DNA from: Carex sylvatica
Taxonomy: Eukaryota; Streptophyta; Magnoliopsida; Poales; Cyperaceae
Direction of reading: 5' to 3'
Assembly: GCA_964058845.1 (NCBI GenBank)
Contig: CAXKVR010000149.1
Coordinates: 62,001 to 126,000 of the forward strand
Length of the DNA stretch: 64,000 nucleotides
The position numbers and the translations under genes are program-made. Every line of letters begins with the position of its first letter. The stretch's first letter is position 1. The notes below the pieces were generated by a model. The model did not search any database, was not told where the DNA came from, and saw only the letters and a list, made by a program, of their open reading frames with translations. This document shows, one piece after another, positions 47,698 through 59,324 of this stretch.

Positions 47698-49045
47698 ATG
47701 AAACAGTGCCACAGGTAAAATTACAGAATACAGAGACAGGAAAAGATTTTGTTAGAGTTTTTTTTCTCTCTTTTACTTGTATATAAATATAAAAGAAAAA
47801 ATAATAATAACCTAGAAATGGGGTTGAGACTGGATCCGAAGGAAAATGTCCACCCTTTCCTCTCTTTTTCGCCTTTTTGTTGTGCATTGTATAAATTTAT
47901 TATATTCTTGTGTTGTACTTTTCAATAAATTAAAGAAAAGAAATCAATTTGCATTCTTAAGTTTTATGATTTTACCTGCGATGTCTGGTTGTCCATGTGT
48001 GTTCTATATATATACAAACATACAGAGTGACAGTACTGTTTGATCTGCTGATGCAAGAAAGAAAACAACCAGGTTTGGTCCAAAAATATCCAATTAGGCC
48101 GACTTTTAGTTCCTTAAATCTCTGGTAATCTAATTACCCTTTGGGGTTTTGCTATTATGTTTTCCTTATAATAAATATAGAAATTAAAGAGCATTTAATA
48201 TAATATTAACTGCTTTTAATTTGTTTTAGAAAAAAGAATGAGGATGAAGTACTCAAATTTAATTCAAAAATATTATACTTAAAATATTATTCAGGAAAAG
48301 AAAATGGGCACTAAAAGTTTCATGAGAAAAGAATGCATTTTTTTTTTAATTTGCATAACCTTTTTGTTGCTAAAGTAATTTGTTTTAGAAAAAAAATTTG
48401 AGGATGAAGTCCTCAAATTTAATTAATAAGAAATTATATGATCACAAGTCTGTGATCAATTACAGAATTAAGAGAAAGATGTCAAATATAATTAGAAAAT
48501 AAGTACACAATTCAATTAAAGGTAAAAATAATTAATTAGATAAGAATCAAAGTATGTGCTCTTCATTTATTTTGTTTAAGTGGTCCCTGTTTCCACCGAA
48601 AAAAAGAAACTCCAGCATCTCTCCCTCCACAAGATAAAGCATACCGTTAGCTCCCTTCTTTTCGATGTCATTGGATGATTGGCTCTATTGTTCTAGGAAG
48701 GATCTTTGATTTGTTTTCTATTTTGGGAAGTATCGGCATCAATGGGTAAAGTGGATGTGCCACACGCTAGTTCTGATCTGCCTTGTAATAAATGTACAAG
48801 ATGAGAAGATGTGATTGGCTGTTTCTGCTTCCTAGATGATGCAAGTAACAGTAACAAACTGCAGTGCAACCCTCGTTTGATTAAATTATTAGTGGCAACT
48901 GGCAAGTGATGAGTAACTTAGGGAACGCCCCGACCCGATGTTACAATTGGTTCTTAAAAAACTGATCGTTGTGTCTGGATCAGACGGTTTGAGATAGGAT
49001 ATAGCTGTCGCGGACTCGCGGGATTCATTCCCTTCGCTTCGTACC
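47698..49045. other. 3' UTR of the membrane-protein gene and intergenic DNA
   Basis: The first 250 bases probably hold the 3' UTR ('ttcaataaattaaag' near 47920 is polyadenylation-like). A short direct repeat, 'gaggatgaagt.ctcaaatttaatt', occurs at about 48239 and 48400. No other gene. Confidence 0.5.
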
Positions 49046-49049
49046 AGCG

Positions 49050-49705
49050 TCTAATATTACGTATTTATCCTTCCAAAATCAGTAATCACATATTTATCCT
49101 TAAAAATTGTACAAACTCACATATTTGCCCAATCTAACTCTATAACATATCAAATATCTCGAAAAATAATTAAATAATATTTTTAAAACTTTAAAATTTA
49201 TTTTACAATATTAATTAATAATATATTGACCATTATGTCCTTCGATCTCTTTAGTTTGTCTGAGTTCTCTTCTCTTCTCTTCTCTGTAAGGCGCTAAACA
49301 TCGCCCACCTCTCTCTCCAAATTCGCCAAACCACATATTTCTCTCTGCTTTCTCTAGTTGCCTCTCCTTTCACATATTTATGCCGCCTCTCGCTGCTTTA
49401 ATTTTCTATTTTTGTTTGGAGAGAGAGGCAGGAGGTTTGGCGTCTTAGAGAAAAGAGAACTTAGACGGACTAAAAGGACAAAAACGAAGAGCATAATAGT
49501 CAACATATTTTTTAATTGATATTGTAAAATATTTTCTTAAGTTTAAAAAATATTATTTAATAAGTTTTGGAGATATTTTATATGTTATAGAGTGAGATTG
49601 GATAAATATGTAAATTTGTATGATTTTGAAGGATACATATGTAATTATTGATTTTGAAGAGATAAATACTTAATATTAAAACTTTTAAGGGATATACACG
49701 AAATT
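49050..49705. mobile_element. Large foldback element just upstream of SKIP16
   Basis: The arms at about 49050–49290 and 49430–49690 are imperfect inverted copies, sharing for example 'aactctataacatat', 'aatattttttaaa' and 'ttagt..gtctgagttctcttctc' on one side and their complements on the other. Right outer sequence 'gggatatacacgaaattgcccc' has no left partner, so the left terminus seems truncated. The family resembles MULE-type foldbacks. No TSD was found. It ends about 80 bp before the SKIP16 ATG. Confidence 0.7.
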
Positions 49706-49786
49706 GCCCCTTTTATTATTATCTAGTCCCAGGAATACAGAACAGTTCTCGGATATTGCATCTCTTTGCTTTGGGGAAAGGTTTTA

Positions 49787-52700
49787 ATGTCGAGCAATGG
49801 GGGACTGGATGGACTGGAGGGGTTGGTACTGGAGATGATTGTGAACAGAATTGGTCCGAAGAGTGCAGCTGCTCTTGCCTGCGCCAGTACAAGGCTGCGA
49901 TCTGCCGCATCGGATGACACCGTGTGGAGCCGCTTCTGTGCCGATCACTTCGATCTGTCAGAGCCCGTTGACCCTGATGGGAACCATCTCGCATCCTTCA
50001 AGGTTTTTTTTTCTCTCCATTTTATTTTGTATTTAGCTTCTTATAATTTGTAAATTACATGCACGACTCTAATTGCTAAAATTGCCACAAACACTTCTTA
50101 TTGAGTACCTCACATACCCAAAAGTTATTCCTCACTTGATGACCAAATCCAGGGCTGGATTTTGAAAAACTATGACATCCTAATATCCTACAATGCAAAA
50201 AATAGCGAAGAGGTGAGGTGTCTGGTGGAATTTGGTAGAGAGGGGAAGACATGTTATTAGGTAAACAATAGCCCAAACCCCAGTACAGTATCTCATACAT
50301 ATTTTAGTCCATGGGCATCTCAATTTTATCAATGAAGTTGTATAAATAGAGCCTAATAAGTGATCCGAACCTAACTCTAGAAAATCATGATGTGTGTTTC
50401 AATATCACACTTTTATAGTAGCAATGCCTAAGATCATTGATTAAGGTCATAGCTTTCACAACATCCAACAAAAAGAATAGGATTTTTAAAGCAATCATAT
50501 CTTTACAAGGGAGCAAATATTGTCTCAATTCCAATGTTTCAGCATAGCTTTTACAATATTCAATTTGTAGTAAGCAACACAACAGGTGTTGTTGAATTGC
50601 AAGAGTCATACGGTGAAAATATAGATATAGTAACTACTAACAACAGTAGTGCAACGAAGAACATTTTAGAAATATTGTAGAATGCATGTTACGACAAACA
50701 TTGTTAACTCAAAAATGGCTACATCTTATGATTAACCATAATATTAATCAACTAAAATATGAAAACCTGCATTCCGTTCTATATGTTCCCTTTTTTATTA
50801 GTCCCACATACAATTTTTTGATATGGAAGAAGTATCATTTACTAGAGCACATAATATCTTGGACAACATTTGTAGTCTAATTTTATGTTATGTTAAATTT
50901 TAGTAAAAGTTGATATTTTGATTCATTTAAAGATAAAAGTATTTGGCCTAAATTTATTTTGCCTACCCCTAATGAAAAGTCTGGCTTTGCCCCTGGTTCA
51001 GATGTTCAGTGTTCTCTCATGCATGAAGTCGTCTCTATGCCTAAACTCTTATTTTGGTCATTTCTTTCTGCAGGAGGCATATACAGCATGGGCTGAATCT
51101 TTCAAAATGTACCCCCTTGAGCTAGTTAAAAGAGCTAGAAGTTTCTGGACTGCAATGCGAAACTGGTTGACTGCAAACTTCCCAGAAGAACTCAGCACTT
51201 TAAACAGGGGAGCTTCTGAAAACGAAATCAAAATAACTGAGAGAACCCTAGGTATCATCTTTCCACTTCCCACAAGGGTTCTGTACCGTTTCTGTAACGG
51301 CCAGCTTACTCTGACGAATGATTCTGAAATAAAATGGCTTACTAACTACGGAATCATAGGTGGATATGAGTTTTACAACCATTTTGTAAATGTCCACTTG
51401 TTACCACTTAAGCAAGTCGTAATGACAACCAGGCACGTTTCTGGGGATTTGGATTTCATGGCAAAAATGAATGTTGTCACAGTCGCAACTTCTCTCAATT
51501 TGCGCAAGTTGTTTTTTCTGGATTGCAACAGAGGCCAGCTTTATGTAGGAACCCAGAACATGGTTACTGATGGAGAATTGATGCCATGTGTCCCCGAGTC
51601 ATTGGTCAAGCTTGGTGATGGTGCTGATATGCTGCAAGACGGACTCATGGTTTGGTTGGAGGAGCATCTAAGACGGTTGCAAAGTGGAGTGATTGGAACT
51701 AGAGTTTTGAGGAAGTACCCCAGTATAAGTTTATTTCCCGAGGCTCCTCCTTTGTGCTCTACAGCTGTGACAAATGGTGTGAAGGTATGTGCCTGCTGTT
51801 GATTGATACAATGTTTACTTCAGTGATTTTCTTATACATTGATAAATGACAATCCTTGGTCTGGTGAGGAGGATACAGCAAGGTGTAGGTATTTCCAAAC
51901 TCTTAATAATCAGAATTTATCAGAACCCCTGACTGATACAAAACAGTGGAATTTTAACTTGTACTAATCATTTGTGGGTCCAATTTGTTGGTAATCAGTA
52001 ATTAGAACCTAAATCAGATAATTCTGTATTATATTGTGTTGGAATATAGCTTTGCCTAGTGTATTTTATAACAATTATTGAAATATATTCATAATTAACA
52101 AATTGTGATATTACAAAAATTAATTTTGCAGTGTGTTTAAAACAATTACAAGTTAAAAGCAATATGTTAATACAATTAGCAGTCCTAATCCAATAGACTT
52201 GTAATTATTCATTTAATAAAATTAGCAGTCCTAACATTGAGCAGGTAAGGGCATCTGCCGTGTTTATACCAGAAGGCTCAAACCCTGGTGCACAAGGGCC
52301 TGACACTGACAGATACCTGTTTGCATACTCAATACGCATCTCTCTTCTTCCACAAGGTTGCATGCTAGATGGTGCATACTACTCTTCCTGCCAGTTGCGG
52401 TCCCGCCATTGGATTATCAGGTCAAAAGAAAACATTATTGATGATGTAAGAGGCGAAGCTGTCATTGGAAATGTAATCCCTTTTTTCTTGTTCTCATTCT
52501 TCTAGTATTCTATTTACTTATCATGGAATTTAGAAAAAAAAAAATTCCCCTTTACTTTTCAGTATCCACTGCTGCTTCCTGGTAGGGATGAATTTGTCTA
52601 TGAGAGTTGTACAACGATACCAGCAGTTCCAGGATCTATTGAGGGCTCTTTCACCTTTGTTCCTGGCAGGTTAGTTAAGGGCGTGTTGCATCCATTAGAA

Positions 52701-52879
52701 ATTTAATGTGTTTGTTCTTTTAGATAAATTATGTGACACAGTGAGAGGTTGCTTCAACTTGTTTCCTGATAATATCCTTTTGTTTTGTTAATTGCTTCAG
52801 GTTGAACAAGCCTGAAGGAAGGGAGTTTGAAGTTAGAGTGTCTCGCTTCATGCTTGAGGAACCCCGCTATATTTTCTGA
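49787..52879 (+). CDS. SKIP16: SKIP16-like F-box protein with SMI1/KNR4-like and ApaG domains
   Basis: This is probably an SCF ubiquitin-ligase adaptor that binds SKP1-like (ASK) proteins, as its Arabidopsis relative At1g06110 is named for. Five exons: 49787–50002, 51074–51784, 52245–52472, 52563–52669 and 52801–52879, giving 1341 nt or 446 codons plus stop. All introns are GT–AG. The F-box is residues ~8–55 (LEGLVLEMIVNRIG...ALACASTRLRSAA). A SMI1/KNR4-like region follows in exon 2 (ASENEIKITERTLG...YRFCNGQ). Residues ~318–446 form an ApaG/DUF525 domain (YLFAYSIRISL, RSRHWIIR, VRGEAVIGNYPLL, PGSIEGSFTFVPGR). The length is close to the Arabidopsis protein. The first intron (1.07 kb) has no recognisable element. 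The start ATG follows the foldback element closely, so the promoter may lie partly in transposon sequence. Confidence 0.95.
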
Positions 52880-53397
52880 TGGTCGTCTCGTACTCTATGT
52901 AATATAACCAAAATCAATGTGTTGGTTTGTGTTCGGATCTTAGGAGAAATAATATTTATGCAGGTGTGCTTATGACTTTTAAACTTGTGGAAGTATGCTT
53001 GTAACTTTTTATAACTGGTATTGCTGCTTGGAGTTGTGTATGACTATGAGAGAAAATGAAGTGAGAAATATTTCAAGTAAATTGCGGTCCTAATTATGAC
53101 GTTGAAGACTGAATTGCTTATATATCAAAGAGAAAGACAGACACTAGTAAGTGTTTAATGCCGTTAGACGTTAGTTACTTTTGTTGATTCGATGAGAAAA
53201 TAATGAACACAGAAATTCTATAGCGTCAAGTCTGAAAACTATTTTCAAAATATATAACTGCATATGGTATGCCATAAAAAAAAAATGTATAGTACAAGGT
53301 CCATGGTAGAATGAGATTTGAGTAGTCTGTTTTAATTTGACACGAATCTCAAAATGAATTTCTTATATTTAATATATTCCGAATTAATTTTGACTCA
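52880..53397. other. SKIP16 3' UTR and downstream DNA
   Basis: AT-rich and non-coding, with nothing recognisable beyond the expected 3' UTR. Confidence 0.5.
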
Positions 53398-53405
53398 GTT
53401 GGGAG

Positions 53406-54101
53406 TAGGGCTACAAACGAATCGAACCCAATCGAACTTACTCTAGTTTGAGTTTAAATTTGAATAAGATCCGAACTGAATTGGTTTAATTTGTTTCAAA
53501 ACAAACTAATTTTGAATCGAATTAATTGTGAACTACAAATTTTTTGCATTGAAGTCAATCGAATTATGAACTACATATTTTTTTGGCAGTTCTAGTTATA
53601 TCGGTAGTTTGTGCATTAGTTTTCTTTTCGCGAAACAAAATTAACACGGTTTCTTTTACCTTTTACGAATTCACACTGATGGATTATGGACCAGTTTAAG
53701 ATTCTCTTACCTTTTACGCTGCTGGATTGATTACACTTACGGCATGTACGTAGTCAAATGGAACTTAATCTATTATTAATTTGTTACGCTGCTGAAATAT
53801 TTTTCTATTATAAATTATCATTATATTAACAATTTTGAGCTCTGATGTAAGTTTGATTTTTGCATTATTAAAAAATTAATGGTTGAATCCATTGGTTGCA
53901 TTATTTGAGATTCAAACCTAAATAGTTTGCGAATCAATTTCGAACGAATTATATCCAGTTTGAGTTTGATTTGAATAAGATTCGAACCGAACTGGTTTGA
54001 TTTGTTTCAGAACAAACTAATTTCGAATCGAATTAATTGTATATTTTTTTCGAATCAAACTCAAATTGAATTACGAAATACGAACTTTTTGTGCGGTCCT
54101 A
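53406..54101. mobile_element. Non-autonomous hAT element, CGAAT family (696 bp, TSD GTTGGGAG)
   Basis: Perfect TSDs GTTGGGAG lie at 53398–53405 and 54102–54109. The ends are TAGGGCTACAAACGAA and TTTTGTGCGGTCCTA. Subterminal parts on both sides repeat 'gaatcgaa', 'gtttgagttt' and 'ccgaactg.attggttt'. The segments 53440–53530 and 53955–54035 are near-identical in the same direction, i.e. internally duplicated. No coding. Confidence 0.9.
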
Positions 54102-54109
54102 GTTGGGAG

Positions 54110-55934
54110 TATTACATCTCTACGGTACAGGGAATACTCATTAAACCCTCCAATCCGCACATTAAAATTTGTTGTTGGTTTTTACGCGCGAAATTTGACA
54201 TCCTTAAAGTTAGAAAAGTTTTGACTGTTGATTCGTCAGATTTGAACTCCTAATAATAAAACGGCACCTATACATGTTTGCAATGTAAAAGGGAAGGAGG
54301 TAAAGAGTAAGAGCGGTGAAAACTAAAATCTTATTTATTTCCGTTTATTTCAATTTGAAAACTAATAAAATATAAACTTTACTAGGAAGTTAAAAGAATA
54401 ACCTTAGTTAATTTTATCTTCCCATTTAAAAGGTAGGTGCGCAAACGATGCCCTATATGCAAATTTCTAGGTCAAGACCATGTTTGTGATGGAAAATTCA
54501 AATGCACCTGAAAATTTAAAATTGTTTGAATGGAGGGATGAGGAAAGAAGAAAAGAAACTTTCATAATTGGTTATTGTCTGGTTAGATAATTAATGAAAT
54601 AATTAGCGAATATTTAGATGATACTTTCTTTCTTTTTTTAAGCAAGAAATAAATTAATATTTTTTTTCAATTCATGTTTCTTTAAGAGTAATAGTAAATT
54701 AATTTCAACTATCTCAATATTTGTTTAGAATTTGAGATAAATTTTGAAGAAGAAATATTTCATTTATCATCCATTTACAAGAAATTTCTTAGTTCTATTT
54801 ATAATGGATACAAGGCTTATAGCCATTAGAGAGAGAGAGAATTATCAAAAGAGCCATTGAGAAATTAACTAAACTAGAACTGTGATTATCCAAAAGTCGA
54901 CAGTTCAAACGCTCTCTTACAACTTCACAGTTTGAAGCTTTAAAAACAAATAAAAAAATAACCAAATACATAAGGTATTGGGAAATGGAAAAGAAAGTTA
55001 GAGGGTAATTTTGTAAAATTCCACTTTAAAGTTTTTACTTGGTGTGTCCAAGATAACATCTCCAATTTGTTGCTTTGTTTGATAATCTCCAACAATACAA
55101 ATTTTTTCTAAACTCTTCAAGCACATAGTTGTACCTTTCGTCGCAAATTTTGCCTATCAAACTACCTCCAACTTTCACTCAAACATGGCTCCAATCTTTC
55201 CTCTAAATAAGAAAAATCATAATTTAATTGAGTTATCATTTTGTGTAAAGCAAATATTGGCAACATTTATTTCCTTCAAAATGCAAAACACATTGCCCTA
55301 ACAAAATACAAATCACCATTTTTTTTTCTCGTAGTAAATATAGTCCCACAAATCTATTAACGAATGTCAATCTCAAGAATAATTCTAACGAATTCCATTC
55401 AAAACAAAATATTTTATTGCAAATGAACAAGAAACAAATGAACAAGAAACAAATGATCATTACTTTTATTTTGGTCAAAAAATTTATTTAATAGATCGTG
55501 ACTAGTTTTTTTCTAAATAAATTCATCCAGATAAAATGTTTTAATCTTATGTGAAACATCCATACTTGTAAATGATACAGAAAAATGTAATGGTCATCTA
55601 GATAAAATGTTTTTATCTTTTCTAAATAACGTGATTTAGGTGATACAACAAAATTGATAGGAGACCGAGATGAACTTGCTTCGAGCGACGGTTGGTACAC
55701 GTTTTTAATAAAATACAGAATCCTACTTATATGTGTGATGAGAGAGTATATATCCTCACTCACTTCACATGTAATGTCCCTGAGATAATTCTCCAAAAGA
55801 GAGAGCTTGCTTATGCGCAAAGCTACAGCTAATGCCTAGATAACCTTCTTGCAGACATGCAAGGGACCAAAATAACCAACTAAAAGACTCACCTAGAGAA
55901 CCTCTTGCATACCTGCAAGGGACCAAAATAATCA
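54110..55934. other. Intergenic DNA, nothing recognised
   Basis: Low-complexity AT-rich sequence. Minus-strand ORFs at 55236–55478 and 55488–55820 have no recognisable domains. A direct repeat of about 40 bp ('cttgca.acctgcaagggaccaaaataa') at 55850–55935 adjoins the LINE remnant. Confidence 0.5.
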
Positions 55935-56881
55935 AGTAAAGGACACCATATCAGGACCTCCTGTATTCAGACAAAGTATCAAAAAGCCAAATACAGAGAA
56001 CATCAGTTTGATAAGCAGATATCTAATTAGATTAACGAAACTCCTTCTTCTAAGCTGGGGGTGGAGAAGGGGAGGGTGGAGGAGTAGAGGAGGGGGGGAA
56101 GGTGAAGGATCTTCCAACTGCTGCAGAACGAGCTGATCATCTCCTGGCAACCATATACGAAGGGGAATGGCTTCTAACACATCAGCATGAGGCATCAAAG
56201 CACAAGTGGCCTCCCTAGTCTGCTGCTTAAACTTCTTGCTTCCTATCCAATATTCAATCAAAGAAATAGTTAGTAAAATAAGTTGTCTTCAAGTTTTCAT
56301 TTGTGTATTTTGAAAACACAGTTCATTACGATCGATGTTTCCATATCGTCCAACAAATCCCACTAAACACCACAAAAAAGGCTTGTCTTTGATATTTATC
56401 TAAAGTTTGAGCAAAGCGCATAATATCTTTTAAAGTGTGCCAATGTTTGAAAAAATGTTGGTTATCACCTATCCAAAACCAAATCTGTTGAGCCATTGGG
56501 TAAGTTAAAAACAAGTGATCAGCCGTTCTAGTTTGATGGCAGAATTTGCAAGTAGTGTTTTATTGCCATCATTTTTTCTGTAGTTTATCTTTGGTAAGGA
56601 TTCTTTTCCTGCAAGTAAGCCACATGAAATTTTTTATTTTATGAGGGACAGGGGTATGCCACCAGACCATAGGAAATTCTATCCCTATACCCCGAAATGT
56701 GAGAAACCTATACAATGATTTGACTGTGAAATGGCATGTTGTGTTTCATCTCCATAAAATTCTATCATGTGAATGAGTAAAAGAAATATGGCTAATCATA
56801 TGAAGAATTTGAGCCCATTCAGATTTGTCAACCCCGGCCCGTGAGGGTTCGTCTAAAATGAACACGTACATTTGCCCTGTG
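55935..56881 (-). pseudogene. LINE retrotransposon 3' remnant (zf-RVT region)
   Basis: On the minus strand the sequence encodes, with at least one frameshift and a stop, the C-terminal reverse-transcriptase zinc-binding region of plant L1-type LINEs. Visible pieces are DRILWR, FTVKSLYRFLTFRG, HTPVPHKIKNFMWLTCRKRI, then TADHLFLTYPMAQQIW and CWTIWKHR. The last ~110 residues (56261–55932, with RIWLPGDDQLVLQQ) resemble a LINE ORF tail running into its 3' UTR. More of the same element continues beyond the solo LTR at 59012–59200. Confidence 0.75.
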
Positions 56882-59011
56882 TGTTGATGACATCTGAAAG
56901 AAGCACATTTGGATTAGTGCAGATTTCATAAAGTTGAAAATAAGTGGCTGCTAAAGTACATTCTGTTAGTTTGTAATAATCTAGAAGTCAATAATACGAT
57001 AAATTATCATAAAGCTTTGTTCATGAATTGAGTGATTAAATAAACTGTCATTTTGTTGCCTTGAATATTATTACATTTATGAATCATTCATTTATCTGAC
57101 TAGAGTCAATAACTAGAATTGTAAAACTTCATAATATAGATAATATATATTCTTAAAAGTCACTAACCAAGGTAATTAGCAGGAACACTAATTAACCGTT
57201 ACAAGGTTAGTATGTGGATTAAAAGATGGTCAAGTTTTACAGACCACTGACAAGAGATGTCATTTTAATCACATAGATACATGTTCTAGGAACATGGTAT
57301 TTGACAGACCCCGAATGAAACATTAAATGGAATTGTGTACGTGTCATTAATGTTTTCATTCAGTGTTAAGTTCTAAAGTATGAGGTATTCATCTTTCCTA
57401 CTAAGAAATGTGTATGTGTGATTGTTATCTAACGCTGTCGGTAAAACGCAGTTATAACGGTAGCTTTTCGGTACACATAGCTTAGCTGAGGTAGTGATGG
57501 TTTACCAAAAGTACTATTGTCCCTCGTATCTCTATACGAGCTATAGCATCACTGGGCCCCTTGATAGAGTAAGATTATCTGCTAGCGGTATAATTACAAG
57601 AGTAATTATATTTGATAATCTGCTCAAGATCAAGAAAAGATTAAGTTTGCAAGGATGACACACACCTACCTTGAAACTGATCTGATAGCTATGAGACGAA
57701 AGAACTGACACGAGTAAAATAGTTTACTGGATCGTGATATTGTACAGTACAGCATCATCTGTGTAATTGGATGGTCATGATGCGTTATGCCAGATGCCTC
57801 TCATGATTATAGAAGTTAAAACAGTTTTAATTCTATTTACCAACATAACACAGATCCTATTGGGTCACACCGTATAGGAGTTAATCGGAGAATCTTATTG
57901 ATTAATTATAAATTGATTATAATTAATATTAAGATGGTTATAATTAATTATATGTGTTATAATTAAATTATAAATGTCATATAAGATGACAAGCAAAAAC
58001 AACGGTTAAATTATAAACGTGCACGACACGTTGTATAAAAAATTACCGAAACAACAACCGCAAGAAATATAACTGTTCAGAACAATTATATATATGACAT
58101 ATGGATATTAATTGAATTTTGTCTTTTAAATTCATCATTATCCATACATGTCATCAACATTATCCACAAGGGCATTTTGATCTTTTTACACATGACATGT
58201 CATCATCCTTATCCATTCAATGGCATTTCCGTAAATGGCATTTTGGTAAATGGCATTTTCGTAATTTCCAAACCTCCTCAAATGCCTATAAATAGAGGGG
58301 TGAGGGTAAGAGAAATTTTTGCTAATTCACATCGTATCAGATTGTCAGATCGATTCGAGTTTCTATTCTCTCTTTCTCGGTTTCTCTCCCAAATAGTGTT
58401 TCGGTTGGGAAAAGAAAGTTATACGTAGTTGACGTATAATCTTGCGGGTTGTTGAGAAGTATATTTACGGGATCAGTGAATAGTGTTTTCTCGAATTTCG
58501 CGGTATTTTAGTTTTTGCTCATTAGTGAATCTGAATAACTGCAAATTCGTGAATAGTATTATTTCGTCCTTTTCTCGGTGAATAGTGTTTTTGCAGAAAA
58601 CCGCGGTTTACGGTATTTCTGGCAATAAGAAATAAACCACTCTCCGGTTAGTTCTGGTGGATAACCGATAGAGGTATCACACGTGTGATACTCCGAGACG
58701 AGTCATTCCCTGGTGTAGCTCTTCTCGCTCGGTCTGCTTTCCAATCAGAATTTGGAAACAAGATATATACAAGTTATATTAATCTATTTAACTGGTAAGT
58801 AGATTAATGTTTTAGAAATCAATTATGGAGTAGATTTGTAAAAGAATTAAATATGGTTCTGATGTCAAAGGAATACGGAAGGTGGACCCCTTTGAATGTT
58901 TCCTGACATACCCCGTTTAATCCTTGGATTAAGATTATAAGTAAAAATTTTGTTTTACGTTCTTTCCGCACTTAATCAAATCAATGGGTTTGAACTGTCA
59001 AAACCCCAACA
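56882..59011 (+). mobile_element. Probable solo LTR of a copia-like retrotransposon (2130 bp), inserted in a LINE
   Basis: It starts TGTTG and ends CAACA, as LTRs do. It contains a TATA box (CTATAAATAGAGGGG) at about 58286 and, downstream, a several-hundred-base leader-like region, as expected for U3-R-U5. Words such as 'cctattgggtcacaccgtat' are familiar from plant copia LTR/3' regions. It divides the LINE remnant (minus strand) into two parts. Flanking five-base words CTGTG and CATTC do not match, and roughly 70 residues of the LINE are missing at the junction, so deletion accompanied or followed insertion. No internal domain, primer-binding site or second LTR is seen. Confidence 0.6.
58287..58294 (+). 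promoter_or_regulatory. TATA box of the solo LTR
   Basis: TATAAATA within 'cctataaatagaggggtgag', in an otherwise non-coding LTR and followed by a leader-like sequence. It would place the U3/R boundary near 58320. Confidence 0.55.
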
Positions 59012-59200
59012 CATTCACCATGCCAAATATCTTTCCAAAATCAAACTAGAGAATTAGTACCAGGTGTATACTTTATACTACATAGCTCTATTTGTTTTAG
59101 TTTGATAATTTCTGACCAAAATGGAGAAGGTTCTTTGAAAGATCAGCATTGTAATATAGATGCAAAATTAAAGTTTTCCATTTACATAGCCCTATTTGTT
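59012..59200 (-). pseudogene. LINE remnant, upstream part separated by the solo LTR
   Basis: The minus-strand frame reads EPSPFWSEIIKLKQIELCS, then PGTNSLV, a TGA stop and FWKDIWHGE, which is the motif ('FW.D.W.G...') that precedes the zf-RVT region in plant LINE ORF2 proteins. It continues the remnant at 55935–56881. The stop could be a CGA-to-TGA change. Confidence 0.7.
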
Positions 59201-59324
59201 TTTTTTTTTTAATGAACTTGGTAGTGACTATCAAAATGCCATGAGACACATACACTAAGTAATTAGATTACAACCTAAATTACAACCTAAAAGATAGAGA
59301 TAAAGTCTTGTCCTTTGTTCTCAC

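Noticed and set aside
55236..55820. Two minus-strand ORFs of 80 and 110 codons
   Set aside because: They have AT-driven composition and no recognisable domain or splice context.
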